NCBI GenBank assembly: GCA_019828565.1
Contig: JAHDYR010000002.1
Span: 186,001 to 250,000 of the forward strand
Source: Carpediemonas membranifera
Lineage: Eukaryota > Fornicata
Direction: 5' to 3'
DNA length: 64,000 nucleotides
Shown here in pieces: positions 9,283-17,179 of the stretch. Each line of letters begins with the position of its first letter. Positions within the stretch are counted from its first letter, which is position 1. The notes under the pieces were generated by a model that was not told the DNA's origin, ran no database searches, and worked only from the letters and a program-made list of their open reading frames with translations. A program made the position numbers and the translations under genes.

Positions 9283-9398
9283 TGCAAGCAAAAATGAGAC
9301 TTACCCGTACCTTCCGCACGTTTCTCTACGTTTCACAAACGTTGGTGAAACGTGTGAAATAGTGAAAAAGATACGGGTGAATCTCATTTTTTCTTGCA
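9283..9398. repeat. About 116-bp near-complete imperfect palindrome
   Basis: The outer arms (TGCAAGCAAAAATGAGA... at 9283 and ...TCTCATTTTTTCTTGCA ending near 9398) are complementary with a few mismatches. The complementarity continues inward through ACCCGTA and ACGTTTCAC to a centre near AACGTT (about 9340). Both halves pair over almost their full length. It may be a fold-back element or encode a hairpin RNA; no ORF lies in it. Confidence 0.65.
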
Positions 9399-9454
9399 GT
9401 TTCTTGTGCAAAAGGGTGTTTATCCTCCGTATATCCCCGGATTAACTGGCCATT

Positions 9455-9904
9455 CTAACAGTATGTCATGTCGCCTCGTTGGCGGTCGTCGAGGGCAGGA
9501 TCGCCACCGGTCAGAAGGTCGGTGACGAACCTTGTGTTAGCGGTACTGAGAGCGCCTCTGGGGATGGGGCGCATCTTTTGTACCTTCACGAACCTGTCCT
9601 GCACGCTAAGAGCTCTCGAGCGACTGATATTGTTAACGACATTCTCAAATAGGTCAGAGATGTCGTTCATCAGGCCAGCGGCTCTGAGGCTTATCAGCGC
9701 TTTGTCGGTGAAGTTTCGTAGGGCATCAGCTGGCGGGTTGGAGAAGTACCGGCGCCTAGCGAGGAATATCTCAAGCTTGTCCGGTGAATAATCGTCACAC
9801 GGGGCCCATCCTTCGGGAAGCGGTGCTGCTTCGGATACTGGCCTGCTGTCGTTGGCATTCGTCTCGCCTTGCCCTCGCTGTGGTGAGTTTTCAATTCCAC
9901 TCAT
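9455..9904 (-). CDS. Hypothetical 149-aa protein
   Basis: ATG at 9904, no intron. The N-terminus is polar and disordered. The central part (residues 40-115) is helical with many basic residues. No family recognised. The AT-rich tail of the LINE begins immediately before its start codon, so its original promoter was probably displaced by that insertion. Confidence 0.5.
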   Translation of the reverse strand: MSGIENSPQRGQGETNANDSRPVSEAAPLPEGWAPCDDYSPDKLEIFLARRRYFSNPPADALRNFTDKALISLRAAGLMNDISDLFENVVNNISRSRALSVQDRFVKVQKMRPIPRGALSTANTRFVTDLLTGGDPALDDRQRGDMTYC

Positions 9905-9940
9905 TTATTTATATTTATTTATTATTATTTATTTATGTGG
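9905..9940 (-). repeat. A-rich (ATAA)n 3' tail of the LINE
   Basis: On the minus strand the sequence after the LINE stop ends in repeated ATAA/ATAAATA units, the usual kind of 3' tail of non-LTR elements. It abuts the start codon of the 149-aa gene. Confidence 0.6.
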
Positions 9941-9960
9941 AGGATTCATGTAAAGGTGAC

Positions 9961-10076
9961 TTAGGCTGTCGACCCCCCTGGGATGAACTCCAGAGGACTG
10001 AACAGGTTCAGTCTGACGGCCCACCTGTCGTACACCAGAAGGGTAGCGGACATGAGGGCGTCGGCGATGGTAAGAG
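9961..10076 (-). pseudogene. C-terminal piece of the LINE ORF beyond insertion B
   Basis: Reads LTIADALMSATLLVYDRW and ends GGSTA-stop at 9961. When one AGAG copy is collapsed, the frame continues from the fragment that ends at 32254 (PPRTVA then LTIADA), which shows B inserted into this ORF. Confidence 0.7.
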
Positions 10077-10186
10077 TGTTGTAACGATGCGCTAATTTTT
10101 ATTTCGACACACTGGTGTCGTCTAGGACCAAGTAGGACCAAGACGACACCCATAAAATATATAAATATTAATACGGTATTGCGACA
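10077..10186 (-). repeat. 3' LTR of element B
   Basis: 110 bp, the same sequence as 32140-32249. It contains the hairpin GGTGTCGTCT...AGACGACACC enclosing two AGGACCAAG repeats, and a TATAAATATTAATA stretch. Confidence 0.9.
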
Positions 10187-10203
10187 CTACCCCTCCCCCC
10201 ACC
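10187..10203 (-). other. Polypurine tract of element B
   Basis: The minus strand reads GGTGGGGGGAGGGGTAG directly before the 3' LTR, the expected plus-strand priming site for an LTR element in this orientation. Confidence 0.75.
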
Positions 10204-10776
10204 GAGAGTATTAAAGCCACTTTGCAAATTGTGTCAGAAACCCATCCGATGGTCGAGGATCTTCCTTCAGGGTGGAACCGGGTTCGACCCCCGGAGTCAC
10301 CATATTTTTCATTGAATGGGTCTTAACCTGCACGACCCAGCGATGAGTCGAAAAGAAGGAGGAGGCGAAGGACGGAAAAAAATGGAAAGGGTGTACTCGA
10401 TATGCCCTTGCAGCGGCCTACCTCCACCTCCTGTCTGAGGTCTGAGTACCTCGTGTGGTGGCCGAAACACGAGTCGATGGCGAAAGAGTGAACGGGGAAG
10501 ATGATCGCAACGAGAGCTGAACCCGAGGGAAATGGGGAGATATATAAAGGTGATTGTACTGCTGTAGCACTAGGTTCTCACGGGCATTGGTTCCCCCGCA
10601 ATGCGCAAAAATTTGGAATCAATCGACTATCGATTAACTGGGGAGGTTTGGACCGAAATTCCCCGCAAAAGAGGTGTAACAAGCATGTGTAGAGCGATAT
10701 TGGGCGGAAGAATTACTTCCTGGGGGGTAATTGAGCATAATTGGCTGCTCGCCGATTGAGTTGCCTAATACTGCGG
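10204..10776. other. Element B 3' untranslated region
   Basis: About 570 bp between the pol stop and the polypurine tract. No convincing ORF on either strand. The plus strand carries a tRNA-like 3' end (10278-10302) and a TATATAAAGG motif near 10540. Element A keeps its antisense gene in the equivalent position; no counterpart is visible here. Confidence 0.5.
10278..10310 (+). other. tRNA-like T-arm with CCA end and T-run
   Basis: CCGGG-TTCGACC-CCCGG is a perfect T stem and canonical loop (B-box), followed by AGTCACCA and then ATTTTTC, like a Pol III terminator. The matching 5' acceptor strand (GGTGACT) is absent upstream and no full cloverleaf can be drawn. It is probably a tRNA relic captured by the element, or chance. 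Confidence 0.3.
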
Positions 10777-13056
10777 CTAGGACCGGGCCCGCCACCTGCG
10801 ACGAATACGAGCCAGAGTCGGCTCTAGTGTAGGGTTCTCGCGCAAATATTGGTCTAGGGCCTCCAGCTGGTCGGTGTCTCTGGTAAAACTAATCCAAGAG
10901 TCTTCGCTCGGCTCGTAGCCCAGCCAGTGGACTTTGAATTCGACCTTGGACCCCTTGTTTGAGACCCTGTGCTTGTAGACATTGTCGACCACGTACTCAC
11001 CGCACTCGGCGGCAAGTCTAGCGATCAGGGCTTGCTCGTCCTCTGGCGTCTCGACAGGAATGAGTCGCTCATCGCTGACCAGGACCTCTGCCAGCGACAC
11101 TAAGTCGCGAACCACGTGCGTAGCGGGCGATTCGCCGGCTCGTACAACCTTCATCGGGCCCCGGAGGCTGGTGAGCAGCTTGGGAGCTCTGCCAACGTAG
11201 CGGAGGAGTGCGAAGGAGCCATCCGGGAAGCTCGGAGGTGTGTCGCTGTCCTCGCCGCTCTTGTTTCGTTCGCTATACCGTTGGAGATGAGCCTTGGCTT
11301 GCAGACGGCGGGTATTAAGGGCGTCGCGGAACGCCTTCAGGCAATCGGCTTGGCCCGCCGACATTTCCTTAAATAGGGCCCACGCCCGCTCGTATTGCGC
11401 GACTGAAAACTGCTCGGAGTCGGATCCCGAATTGCCTGTCACTAGGCGTAAGGGGGCTTGCCCCGTGGCCCGTGTTGGCCGTGTATTAATGATGTACTGC
11501 ACTAAAGGGAGGAAAGGAACCCAGTCATAGTCCTGGCTGTCAAATAGTAAACCCCGCAACAGACGAAGGACTTTTCCATTCGTGCGTTCAACAATTCCGT
11601 TGGAGGCTGGGTGATGTGGGGTCGAGTAACGATGCTTGAGGGAGAGGATCCGGTTGACTTCAGCGTCCACTTGGTTCCTAAATTCCGGTCCGCCATCAGT
11701 TTGAAGTAGCGCTGGTTTCCCAAATAGGGCCCAGACTTCTAGCATTGCTTGGGCTGTCTCGGCGGCCGTGGTTGATCTCACCGGCTTCAGTACCACGTAT
11801 TTCGTGAAGACATCTGTGAAGACCAAGACGCCCTTGTACTCACCGCTAGCCCCCAGGGAGAGAGTGTCGACTTGGACGCATTCAAAGGGCGTGTACCGGT
11901 GTGTGCTGTTCTTCGCCGGGGGCGTTCGCTTGTGTGCGCGCAACTTCTGGCATGTCAAGCACTGCTTGACTACCCGCTTGGCGAGTGCCGAGACGTCGGG
12001 CCAAACATGACCCGCCTCCATCGCAAGAGTCGTAAGGCGTACTGCCTTGGGGTGGCCATTGGCGCCCTCATGCAGATCTTGAAGTATGCGCAGCTTCTCC
12101 TCCTCCGATGGTACGATCTCGGCACTGTTCACAGTCTTAGTCGACGATTCTAGCCGTGAAAGAGCGTCGGCGACCACATTATGCTCGCCTGATATGTGGG
12201 CAATGTTGAAATTGAATTCTTGCAAAGCAATCCGCCAGCGCATCACCTTGGGGGATACGAGGGAGCGGCGCATGAGGTACACAATATTCCGGTGGTCTGT
12301 GTGGATAGTGAGCGAGTTAACCATCTTGAGTAGAGGACTCAAGTCAGGCCGGGTGAGGGTATGAAGGATTGCGTACAGCTCCTTGTCGTAGGTGGCCCAG
12401 CGCCTCTGCGTCGCGTTAAATAATTTCGAAACGAAGGCGACCAGGCGGCGATTCGCGCCCTCTCCCTGGGTGATTACGGCCCCAAGCCCCCGGTCGCTTG
12501 CGTCAGTGTAAACGTCCCATGGCAGGCTGGGATCAGGCTGAGCCAGGACGGTCTCTTGGGCTACCGCCTCTCTCAGGGCCACGAGGGCTTCCTCTTGGCG
12601 TGGTCCCCATACGAATGGCTCACCGGCGTTCCTGATCAGCTCATAGAGGGGGTCCACAAGGTCCGCCGCGGCTGGGATGAAGTCGATCACGTAATTAAAC
12701 ATCCCTAAGAGTGTTCTGACCCCTGAAACATTGCTCGGAGCCTCTATCGACGTGAGTGCTTCAATCCGTCGCTTGTCGATGCTCTTCCCCTCGCGGGAAA
12801 GGTGGAAGCCCACGATGTCTAACTCCTCCGCGCCGATCACACATTTTGCCGGGCTAAGCCGAAGGTCATACTTTGTCAGCAACTGGAAGGTTTGCTCTAA
12901 GCGTGCTATAAGTTCCTCCTCAGATTGGGCGTAGATTAAGATGTCGTCAATATAGACCAGCACCCCCCGGTGGAGTACCGGGGCGAGGATGGATTGCATG
13001 GTACGCTGGAAATAACTCGGAGCGTTAGTCAGCCCGAATGGGACTCGGTTGAACTC
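10777..13056 (-). CDS. Element B pol, C-terminal part: RT, RNase H, integrase, chromodomain
   Basis: Begins at the junction with A (FNRVPFGLTNAPSYFQ) and stays open to 10777. Order: RT catalytic YIDD in VLVYIDDILIY, RNase H (TDASDRGLGAV ... TDHRN), an integrase zinc region ending CLTCQKL, an integrase core with D (VQVDTLSLG), D (LLQTDGGPEF) and E (SNGIVERTNGK), and a C-terminal chromodomain (VYKHRVSNKGSKVEFKVHWLGY). Chromodomains direct Ty3/gypsy integration to marked chromatin. No frameshift in this part. Confidence 0.9.
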   Translation of the reverse strand, partial: EFNRVPFGLTNAPSYFQRTMQSILAPVLHRGVLVYIDDILIYAQSEEELIARLEQTFQLLTKYDLRLSPAKCVIGAEELDIVGFHLSREGKSIDKRRIEALTSIEAPSNVSGVRTLLGMFNYVIDFIPAAADLVDPLYELIRNAGEPFVWGPRQEEALVALREAVAQETVLAQPDPSLPWDVYTDASDRGLGAVITQGEGANRRLVAFVSKLFNATQRRWATYDKELYAILHTLTRPDLSPLLKMVNSLTIHTDHRNIVYLMRRSLVSPKVMRWRIALQEFNFNIAHISGEHNVVADALSRLESSTKTVNSAEIVPSEEEKLRILQDLHEGANGHPKAVRLTTLAMEAGHVWPDVSALAKRVVKQCLTCQKLRAHKRTPPAKNSTHRYTPFECVQVDTLSLGASGEYKGVLVFTDVFTKYVVLKPVRSTTAAETAQAMLEVWALFGKPALLQTDGGPEFRNQVDAEVNRILSLKHRYSTPHHPASNGIVERTNGKVLRLLRGLLFDSQDYDWVPFLPLVQYIINTRPTRATGQAPLRLVTGNSGSDSEQFSVAQYERAWALFKEMSAGQADCLKAFRDALNTRRLQAKAHLQRYSERNKSGEDSDTPPSFPDGSFALLRYVGRAPKLLTSLRGPMKVVRAGESPATHVVRDLVSLAEVLVSDERLIPVETPEDEQALIARLAAECGEYVVDNVYKHRVSNKGSKVEFKVHWLGYEPSEDSWISFTRDTDQLEALDQYLRENPTLEPTLARIRRRWRARS

Positions 13057-13178
13057 TGTTGTGGGTCCTACCCAAAGTTACACAGATTTACGTTATATTT
13101 AATAGTCAAGGAGTTTCTCCTCGACACCCTTGTGTCGAGTCTTCTCCTCAGTAAAAGTTCAACACCCATTGAACCACA
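13057..13178 (+). repeat. LTR1 of element A
   Basis: 122 bp, TGTTGTGGGT...GAACCACA. It contains the hairpin CTCGACAC-CCTT-GTGTCGAG. Directly followed by the palindrome GTACTAGTAC (13179-13188) where a tRNA primer site would be expected. Confidence 0.9.
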
Positions 13179-13188
13179 GTACTAGTAC
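13179..13188. other. Palindrome GTACTAGTAC at the expected primer-binding site of A
   Basis: Immediately after the 5' LTR, and present after LTR2 and LTR3 as well. Element B has a different 10-bp palindrome, GTGAATTCAC (32130-32139), in exactly the same position. Neither sequence starts with TGG as a tRNA 3'-end primer site would. Confidence 0.55.
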
Positions 13189-13199
13189 TACCAAAACAT

Positions 13200-15458
13200 A
13201 TGGGTACGGAAACTTACAGAAGCCTGAAGAAGAATCCGCCTCTCCTGAAGAAGTCCTCCATGGACGCTCTTTTGGACTTTGCGGATAACCTCCACGATCA
13301 TCGCGCCTTAGGCGGCCGCGATGATGTTATTGACCTCATCGAGCCTAGCATAGCAGAGCTAGCAGGCCTTAACGACGACGAAGAGGTTGAAGACACTCCT
13401 CTCCTGCTCTCCGCGAAGCTCCGTAAGAAACGTCGTGTCGCAGCCCAAGATGAACGAGTCCTCAAGCGCCTCGGTGCTGCCCTTCGACCTTCTCGCCCGA
13501 GCATGCGTCTACAGCTCTTCCGAGTCCCCGCCAAGTCCTTCGAGCCTGATGAGGTTGCTCGAGTGAACCGCCGATTCAATCTGCTCTTGAAGCTCGTTCA
13601 ACCCGAAGATCCCGAGGACGTCTTGAAGGAGACGTACAGCCGCTGCTTCAAGTTCCCCAACAACAGTCGCATCATGTATCGAGTCAGAGAATCAACGGAG
13701 CGCAAGGATCTCAAGGACGCAATGGCTGATGTCCTCGTCATGTCACGCGACCTCAAGGAGTCCAAGGAGATGATCGCTTCCTTCGGCGCTGCGGGGGTCT
13801 CCGACTCACAGCGTACCAACACCACGCCCTCCCATACACGGCACACGGGGAGCGGTCCGAAGAACCCTCATCGACGCGAGCCTGACCGCACGAACGTAGC
13901 CCCCTCAAAAGGCAAGCCGATCGACAAGCCCAAGCACGAGAAGAAGCCATTCGTGTGCTTCAACTGCGGTAAGGTCGGTCACTCCGCTCGCCGATGCCCT
14001 GCTCCGAAGACAACCTGTTCCAAGTGCCAGAAGCCGGGCCACCGAGCTGAATTCTGCCGTTCTGAGGTAAATTCAGCTCGTTGTGTGTTTTCTCTCGGTT
14101 CCCGTCAGAGTGTCCTTCCCACCGTCAAGGCTAGCATTCTTAAGCAAGTCGTGTCCGTCCTGTTCGACTCGGGCGCTGACTGCGCAACCATTGACCCCAA
14201 GCTCTGCTACGGCAAGGCAGTGAAGTGGATCTCACACGAGAAGACACTTATCGAGACAGTGGGCGGCGTCAGAGAGGCCGAGGGTCAGGTATCCTTCCGC
14301 CTCGTCTTAGCGCCCTCGCCATTCACTCCGCGCGGATGCTCTATCACTATTAAGGCCTACGTCCTGTCGACCGCTTTCGATGTATGCCTGGGTTACCCTC
14401 AGATGGTGGAGATCGGCCTTCTCCCTTCGTTGTCTGAGCCTACCAGCGAGCTCGCAGCCAGCGACGAACCACCTACATTCGAGAAGTACGTCGCGCAAGC
14501 CAGAGCCATGTCCTCTTCCTTTTCTCAGAGGCAGGCCGACATCCTCAAGCGTTACGCCCGGACATTCGTGGACCGTACCGAGCCAAGCCGGCTCGAACCG
14601 TATGATTTGGTCCTCAAGGGCGACAGAGTCGTACACATTCGGCCGTACTATGTTCCCCCGCCGAAAGTCCCGATCATTCAAGAGCACATTAATACGCTCC
14701 TGGCAAAGCGCTACATCGAGGCATGCCAGTCTCAATACGCGAGCCCTACCATCATAGTTCCAAAGAAGGGGGGAAAGACGCGTTTTGTCGTCGACTTCCG
14801 CGAGATCAATCAACTAACGGAACCATTCGACTACCCCATCCCTCGCATAGACGAAGTTCTCACTCAACTGTCCGGAAAGTCTGTGTTCGCTACCCTAGAC
14901 TTGTCAGCAGGATACCATCAGATCCCTCTTACTGAACGGTGCCGTCACCTAACCGCCTTCCGTACTGTTTTTGGTCAATACCAATATACACGGATGCCCT
15001 TCGGCTTACGTAACGCCGGAGCGTACTTCCAGAGGGCGATGGAAGACGGGTTCAAGGGTCTGGTGGGCTCCGCCTGTGTCATATACATTGATGACATCAT
15101 CGTCATGGGTGCGGATGAGGACGAGTACCTGGGAAACCTCGAAAAAGTCATGCAACGCGTTGACAAGCTTAACCTTCAGCTCGGCCGAGATAAGTGCCAG
15201 TTCGGTCGGCAAGAGGTCGAGTTCCTCGGGTGGATCATATCCCAAGGCAGCGTGAAGATCTCACCCCAGCGGACCGAAGATATCGCGAACCTCAAGCTGT
15301 CTTCATCCACGAAGGGCATGCAGGGTCTCAACGGATTCCTCAACTATTTCCGCGATTACATACCCAACTTCGCGGTCCGAGCTAAGCCTCTGCTAGACGC
15401 CATGTCCGGTCGGCAGACCCCCCTCGAGACGTTCTTCAGAAGTCGCTGGACGATCTGA
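13200..15458 (+). CDS. Element A copy 1: Gag-protease-reverse transcriptase
   Basis: A single 752-aa frame fuses Gag and Pol. A Gag-like N-terminus is followed by two CCHC knuckles (CFNCGKVGHSARRC at 253-266 and CSKCQKPGHRAEFC at 273-286), an aspartic protease motif LFDSGADCATI (DSG at 323-325), and an RT domain with VVDFREIN, LDLSAGYHQ, MPFGLRNAG and the catalytic YIDD. The frame breaks in a C-run at 15418-15423 and terminates at 15458, just before RNase H. The next ORF overlaps in homology but lies in another frame. Confidence 0.9.
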   Translation: MGTETYRSLKKNPPLLKKSSMDALLDFADNLHDHRALGGRDDVIDLIEPSIAELAGLNDDEEVEDTPLLLSAKLRKKRRVAAQDERVLKRLGAALRPSRPSMRLQLFRVPAKSFEPDEVARVNRRFNLLLKLVQPEDPEDVLKETYSRCFKFPNNSRIMYRVRESTERKDLKDAMADVLVMSRDLKESKEMIASFGAAGVSDSQRTNTTPSHTRHTGSGPKNPHRREPDRTNVAPSKGKPIDKPKHEKKPFVCFNCGKVGHSARRCPAPKTTCSKCQKPGHRAEFCRSEVNSARCVFSLGSRQSVLPTVKASILKQVVSVLFDSGADCATIDPKLCYGKAVKWISHEKTLIETVGGVREAEGQVSFRLVLAPSPFTPRGCSITIKAYVLSTAFDVCLGYPQMVEIGLLPSLSEPTSELAASDEPPTFEKYVAQARAMSSSFSQRQADILKRYARTFVDRTEPSRLEPYDLVLKGDRVVHIRPYYVPPPKVPIIQEHINTLLAKRYIEACQSQYASPTIIVPKKGGKTRFVVDFREINQLTEPFDYPIPRIDEVLTQLSGKSVFATLDLSAGYHQIPLTERCRHLTAFRTVFGQYQYTRMPFGLRNAGAYFQRAMEDGFKGLVGSACVIYIDDIIVMGADEDEYLGNLEKVMQRVDKLNLQLGRDKCQFGRQEVEFLGWIISQGSVKISPQRTEDIANLKLSSSTKGMQGLNGFLNYFRDYIPNFAVRAKPLLDAMSGRQTPLETFFRSRWTI

Positions 15459-15490
15459 AACAAGCTTTATGTTCGGCCGACGCTCTAGCC

Positions 15491-17137
15491 ATGTTCGACG
15501 CGACTAAGCCTCACACCGTCATGACTGACGCATCCGATGTCGGGTACGGAGCAGTCTTACTCCAAGAGGGCCGACCAGTTTGCTATATGTCGCGTGCGTT
15601 CAACGACGTCCAGTCACGCTGGTGTACCGGTGAGAAAGAAGCCTACGCTATCGTGGCAGCGTTACAACGATGGCGCAAGTTCCTGTGCTGGGAGAGCTTT
15701 ACTATTCTCACGGATCACCGGAACCTACTCTATATGTACCGGTCCACCAACGCCAAGGTCCGCCGGTGGGCTGATTCGATCGCCGATTTAGATTTCACCC
15801 TACAGCACATCGCCGGTCTGGACAACGGTGGAGCCGACGGTCTCTCGAGAGTATTCTCCATGCAACAGGCGTCGAGGGATCAGGTATCCCGCGCTCATCT
15901 CACAGCAGGAGCTCATCTGTCTCGCCGGATGACAACCGAGCAACTTAGGGCCGACGGTTTGTCTGTCTCCCGTCAAGTCGTAGACGACGTGATTACCGCG
16001 TGTCCAGAGTGCCAAGTCTTGGCCCGCCCTCCTGTTGATACACCCGACGGCCTGCATACAGCTGTAGACCTCCCGTTCCGGCGTGTGGCCATTGACACCA
16101 TGGGTCCGCTACCGACGGTCAACGGCCTGTCCTACGTGACAGTAATGATCGACATGTGCTCCCGCTGGACAGAGCTAGTCCCGGTCAACAGCACCTCAGC
16201 CAAAGACGCAGCCAACGCATTGGTCAACACCTGGATTCTACGATACGGATGCCCCGAAGTCGTCCAATCGGATGGGGGCTCAGAGTTCAAAAACGCTCTG
16301 TTCAAACGCCTCTCCGAAGAGATGGGGTTCGACGTCCACATAACGACAGCATACCATCCCCAGAGCAACGGTGTCGTCGAACGCGCGAACAAGGAGGTCG
16401 AACGCATCCTCAGAGCCAGGAAGCTGGAGTTAAGGAATAACGATTGGGTAGCACACCTACCAGTCGCCCAATTCTTGGTCAACTCAATGCCCAGGATCCC
16501 GACCCGGTTGACTCCGGCCGAGATCATGTTTGGCGCCAATTTATCAATACCGTCATCGATCTATATCACGGATGCCGCCTCGGCTGGTCCGCCACAGTCG
16601 AAGCTAGCCGCAGCCGATGCCGCCATCCAACTCGCCAAAGCAAGGATTAGAGCCATGCGCGAAGACGCTCTCGCAAAGGCAACCTCATCGAGAAGCGAGA
16701 TATTGAGCCGTTTCGTGCTGGTCAAATACTACCCAAGACCACCGAGCAAGCTAGCCCCGGGCTGGCGCGGCCCCATGAGGCGTGTCGCAGCCGTCAAACG
16801 TGATGGTGTTGTCGTCGCATATGAGGTACAAGACCTCAGTCAGTCAGCGGACGGTCCAACTATCAAGGTAGACGCGGCACGTGTGCGAAGATTTGACCCA
16901 GGCAAGCTCTCGGAGCAACAGATCTATGACCTCGCAGCCGCTTCCGTCGATGAGTGGCATGTCGAGCGCATCTCACGCTCTAGAGGCTCGGGCCCCAAGT
17001 CAAGGCGCGAGTACCTCGTACACTGGGTCGGATTCGAGGATTCAGAGGCTTCATTCGAACCTTATTCGCACGTCAAAGATTTGGAAGCCCTCGATACATA
17101 TTTGAAGTCTGACCAAGCCAAGCGTGACGGTCTGTAA
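15491..17137 (+). CDS. Element A copy 1: RNase H-integrase-chromodomain
   Basis: 548 aa. RNase H (TDASDVGYGAV, TDHRNLLYMY), integrase zinc region (HLTAGAHLS ... CPECQ), core residues D (AIDTMGPLP), D (VQSDGGSEF) and E (SNGVVERANKE), and a C-terminal chromodomain (REYLVHWVGFEDSEASFEPY). Coding-like sequence extends upstream of the ATG to the C-run near 15420, so this is the continuation of pol after a frameshift rather than a separate gene. Confidence 0.9.
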   Translation: MFDATKPHTVMTDASDVGYGAVLLQEGRPVCYMSRAFNDVQSRWCTGEKEAYAIVAALQRWRKFLCWESFTILTDHRNLLYMYRSTNAKVRRWADSIADLDFTLQHIAGLDNGGADGLSRVFSMQQASRDQVSRAHLTAGAHLSRRMTTEQLRADGLSVSRQVVDDVITACPECQVLARPPVDTPDGLHTAVDLPFRRVAIDTMGPLPTVNGLSYVTVMIDMCSRWTELVPVNSTSAKDAANALVNTWILRYGCPEVVQSDGGSEFKNALFKRLSEEMGFDVHITTAYHPQSNGVVERANKEVERILRARKLELRNNDWVAHLPVAQFLVNSMPRIPTRLTPAEIMFGANLSIPSSIYITDAASAGPPQSKLAAADAAIQLAKARIRAMREDALAKATSSRSEILSRFVLVKYYPRPPSKLAPGWRGPMRRVAAVKRDGVVVAYEVQDLSQSADGPTIKVDAARVRRFDPGKLSEQQIYDLAAASVDEWHVERISRSRGSGPKSRREYLVHWVGFEDSEASFEPYSHVKDLEALDTYLKSDQAKRDGL

Positions 17138-17179
17138 AACTTCTCAACATCGAAGCTGTATCCTCGAGGAACAAACGAT

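Noticed and set aside
10231-10302. Complete tRNA gene
   Set aside because: T-arm is good but acceptor 5' strand, D-arm and anticodon stem do not form.
10501-10692. 63-codon plus-strand ORF in the element B 3' UTR as an antisense gene
   Set aside because: No similarity to the A antisense protein and no coding signature.
14307-14813. Minus-strand ORF of 168 codons repeated in all A copies
   Set aside because: Shadow of gag-pol; it is repeated only because the element is. Unlike the 17180 gene it has no independent coding character or splice signals.
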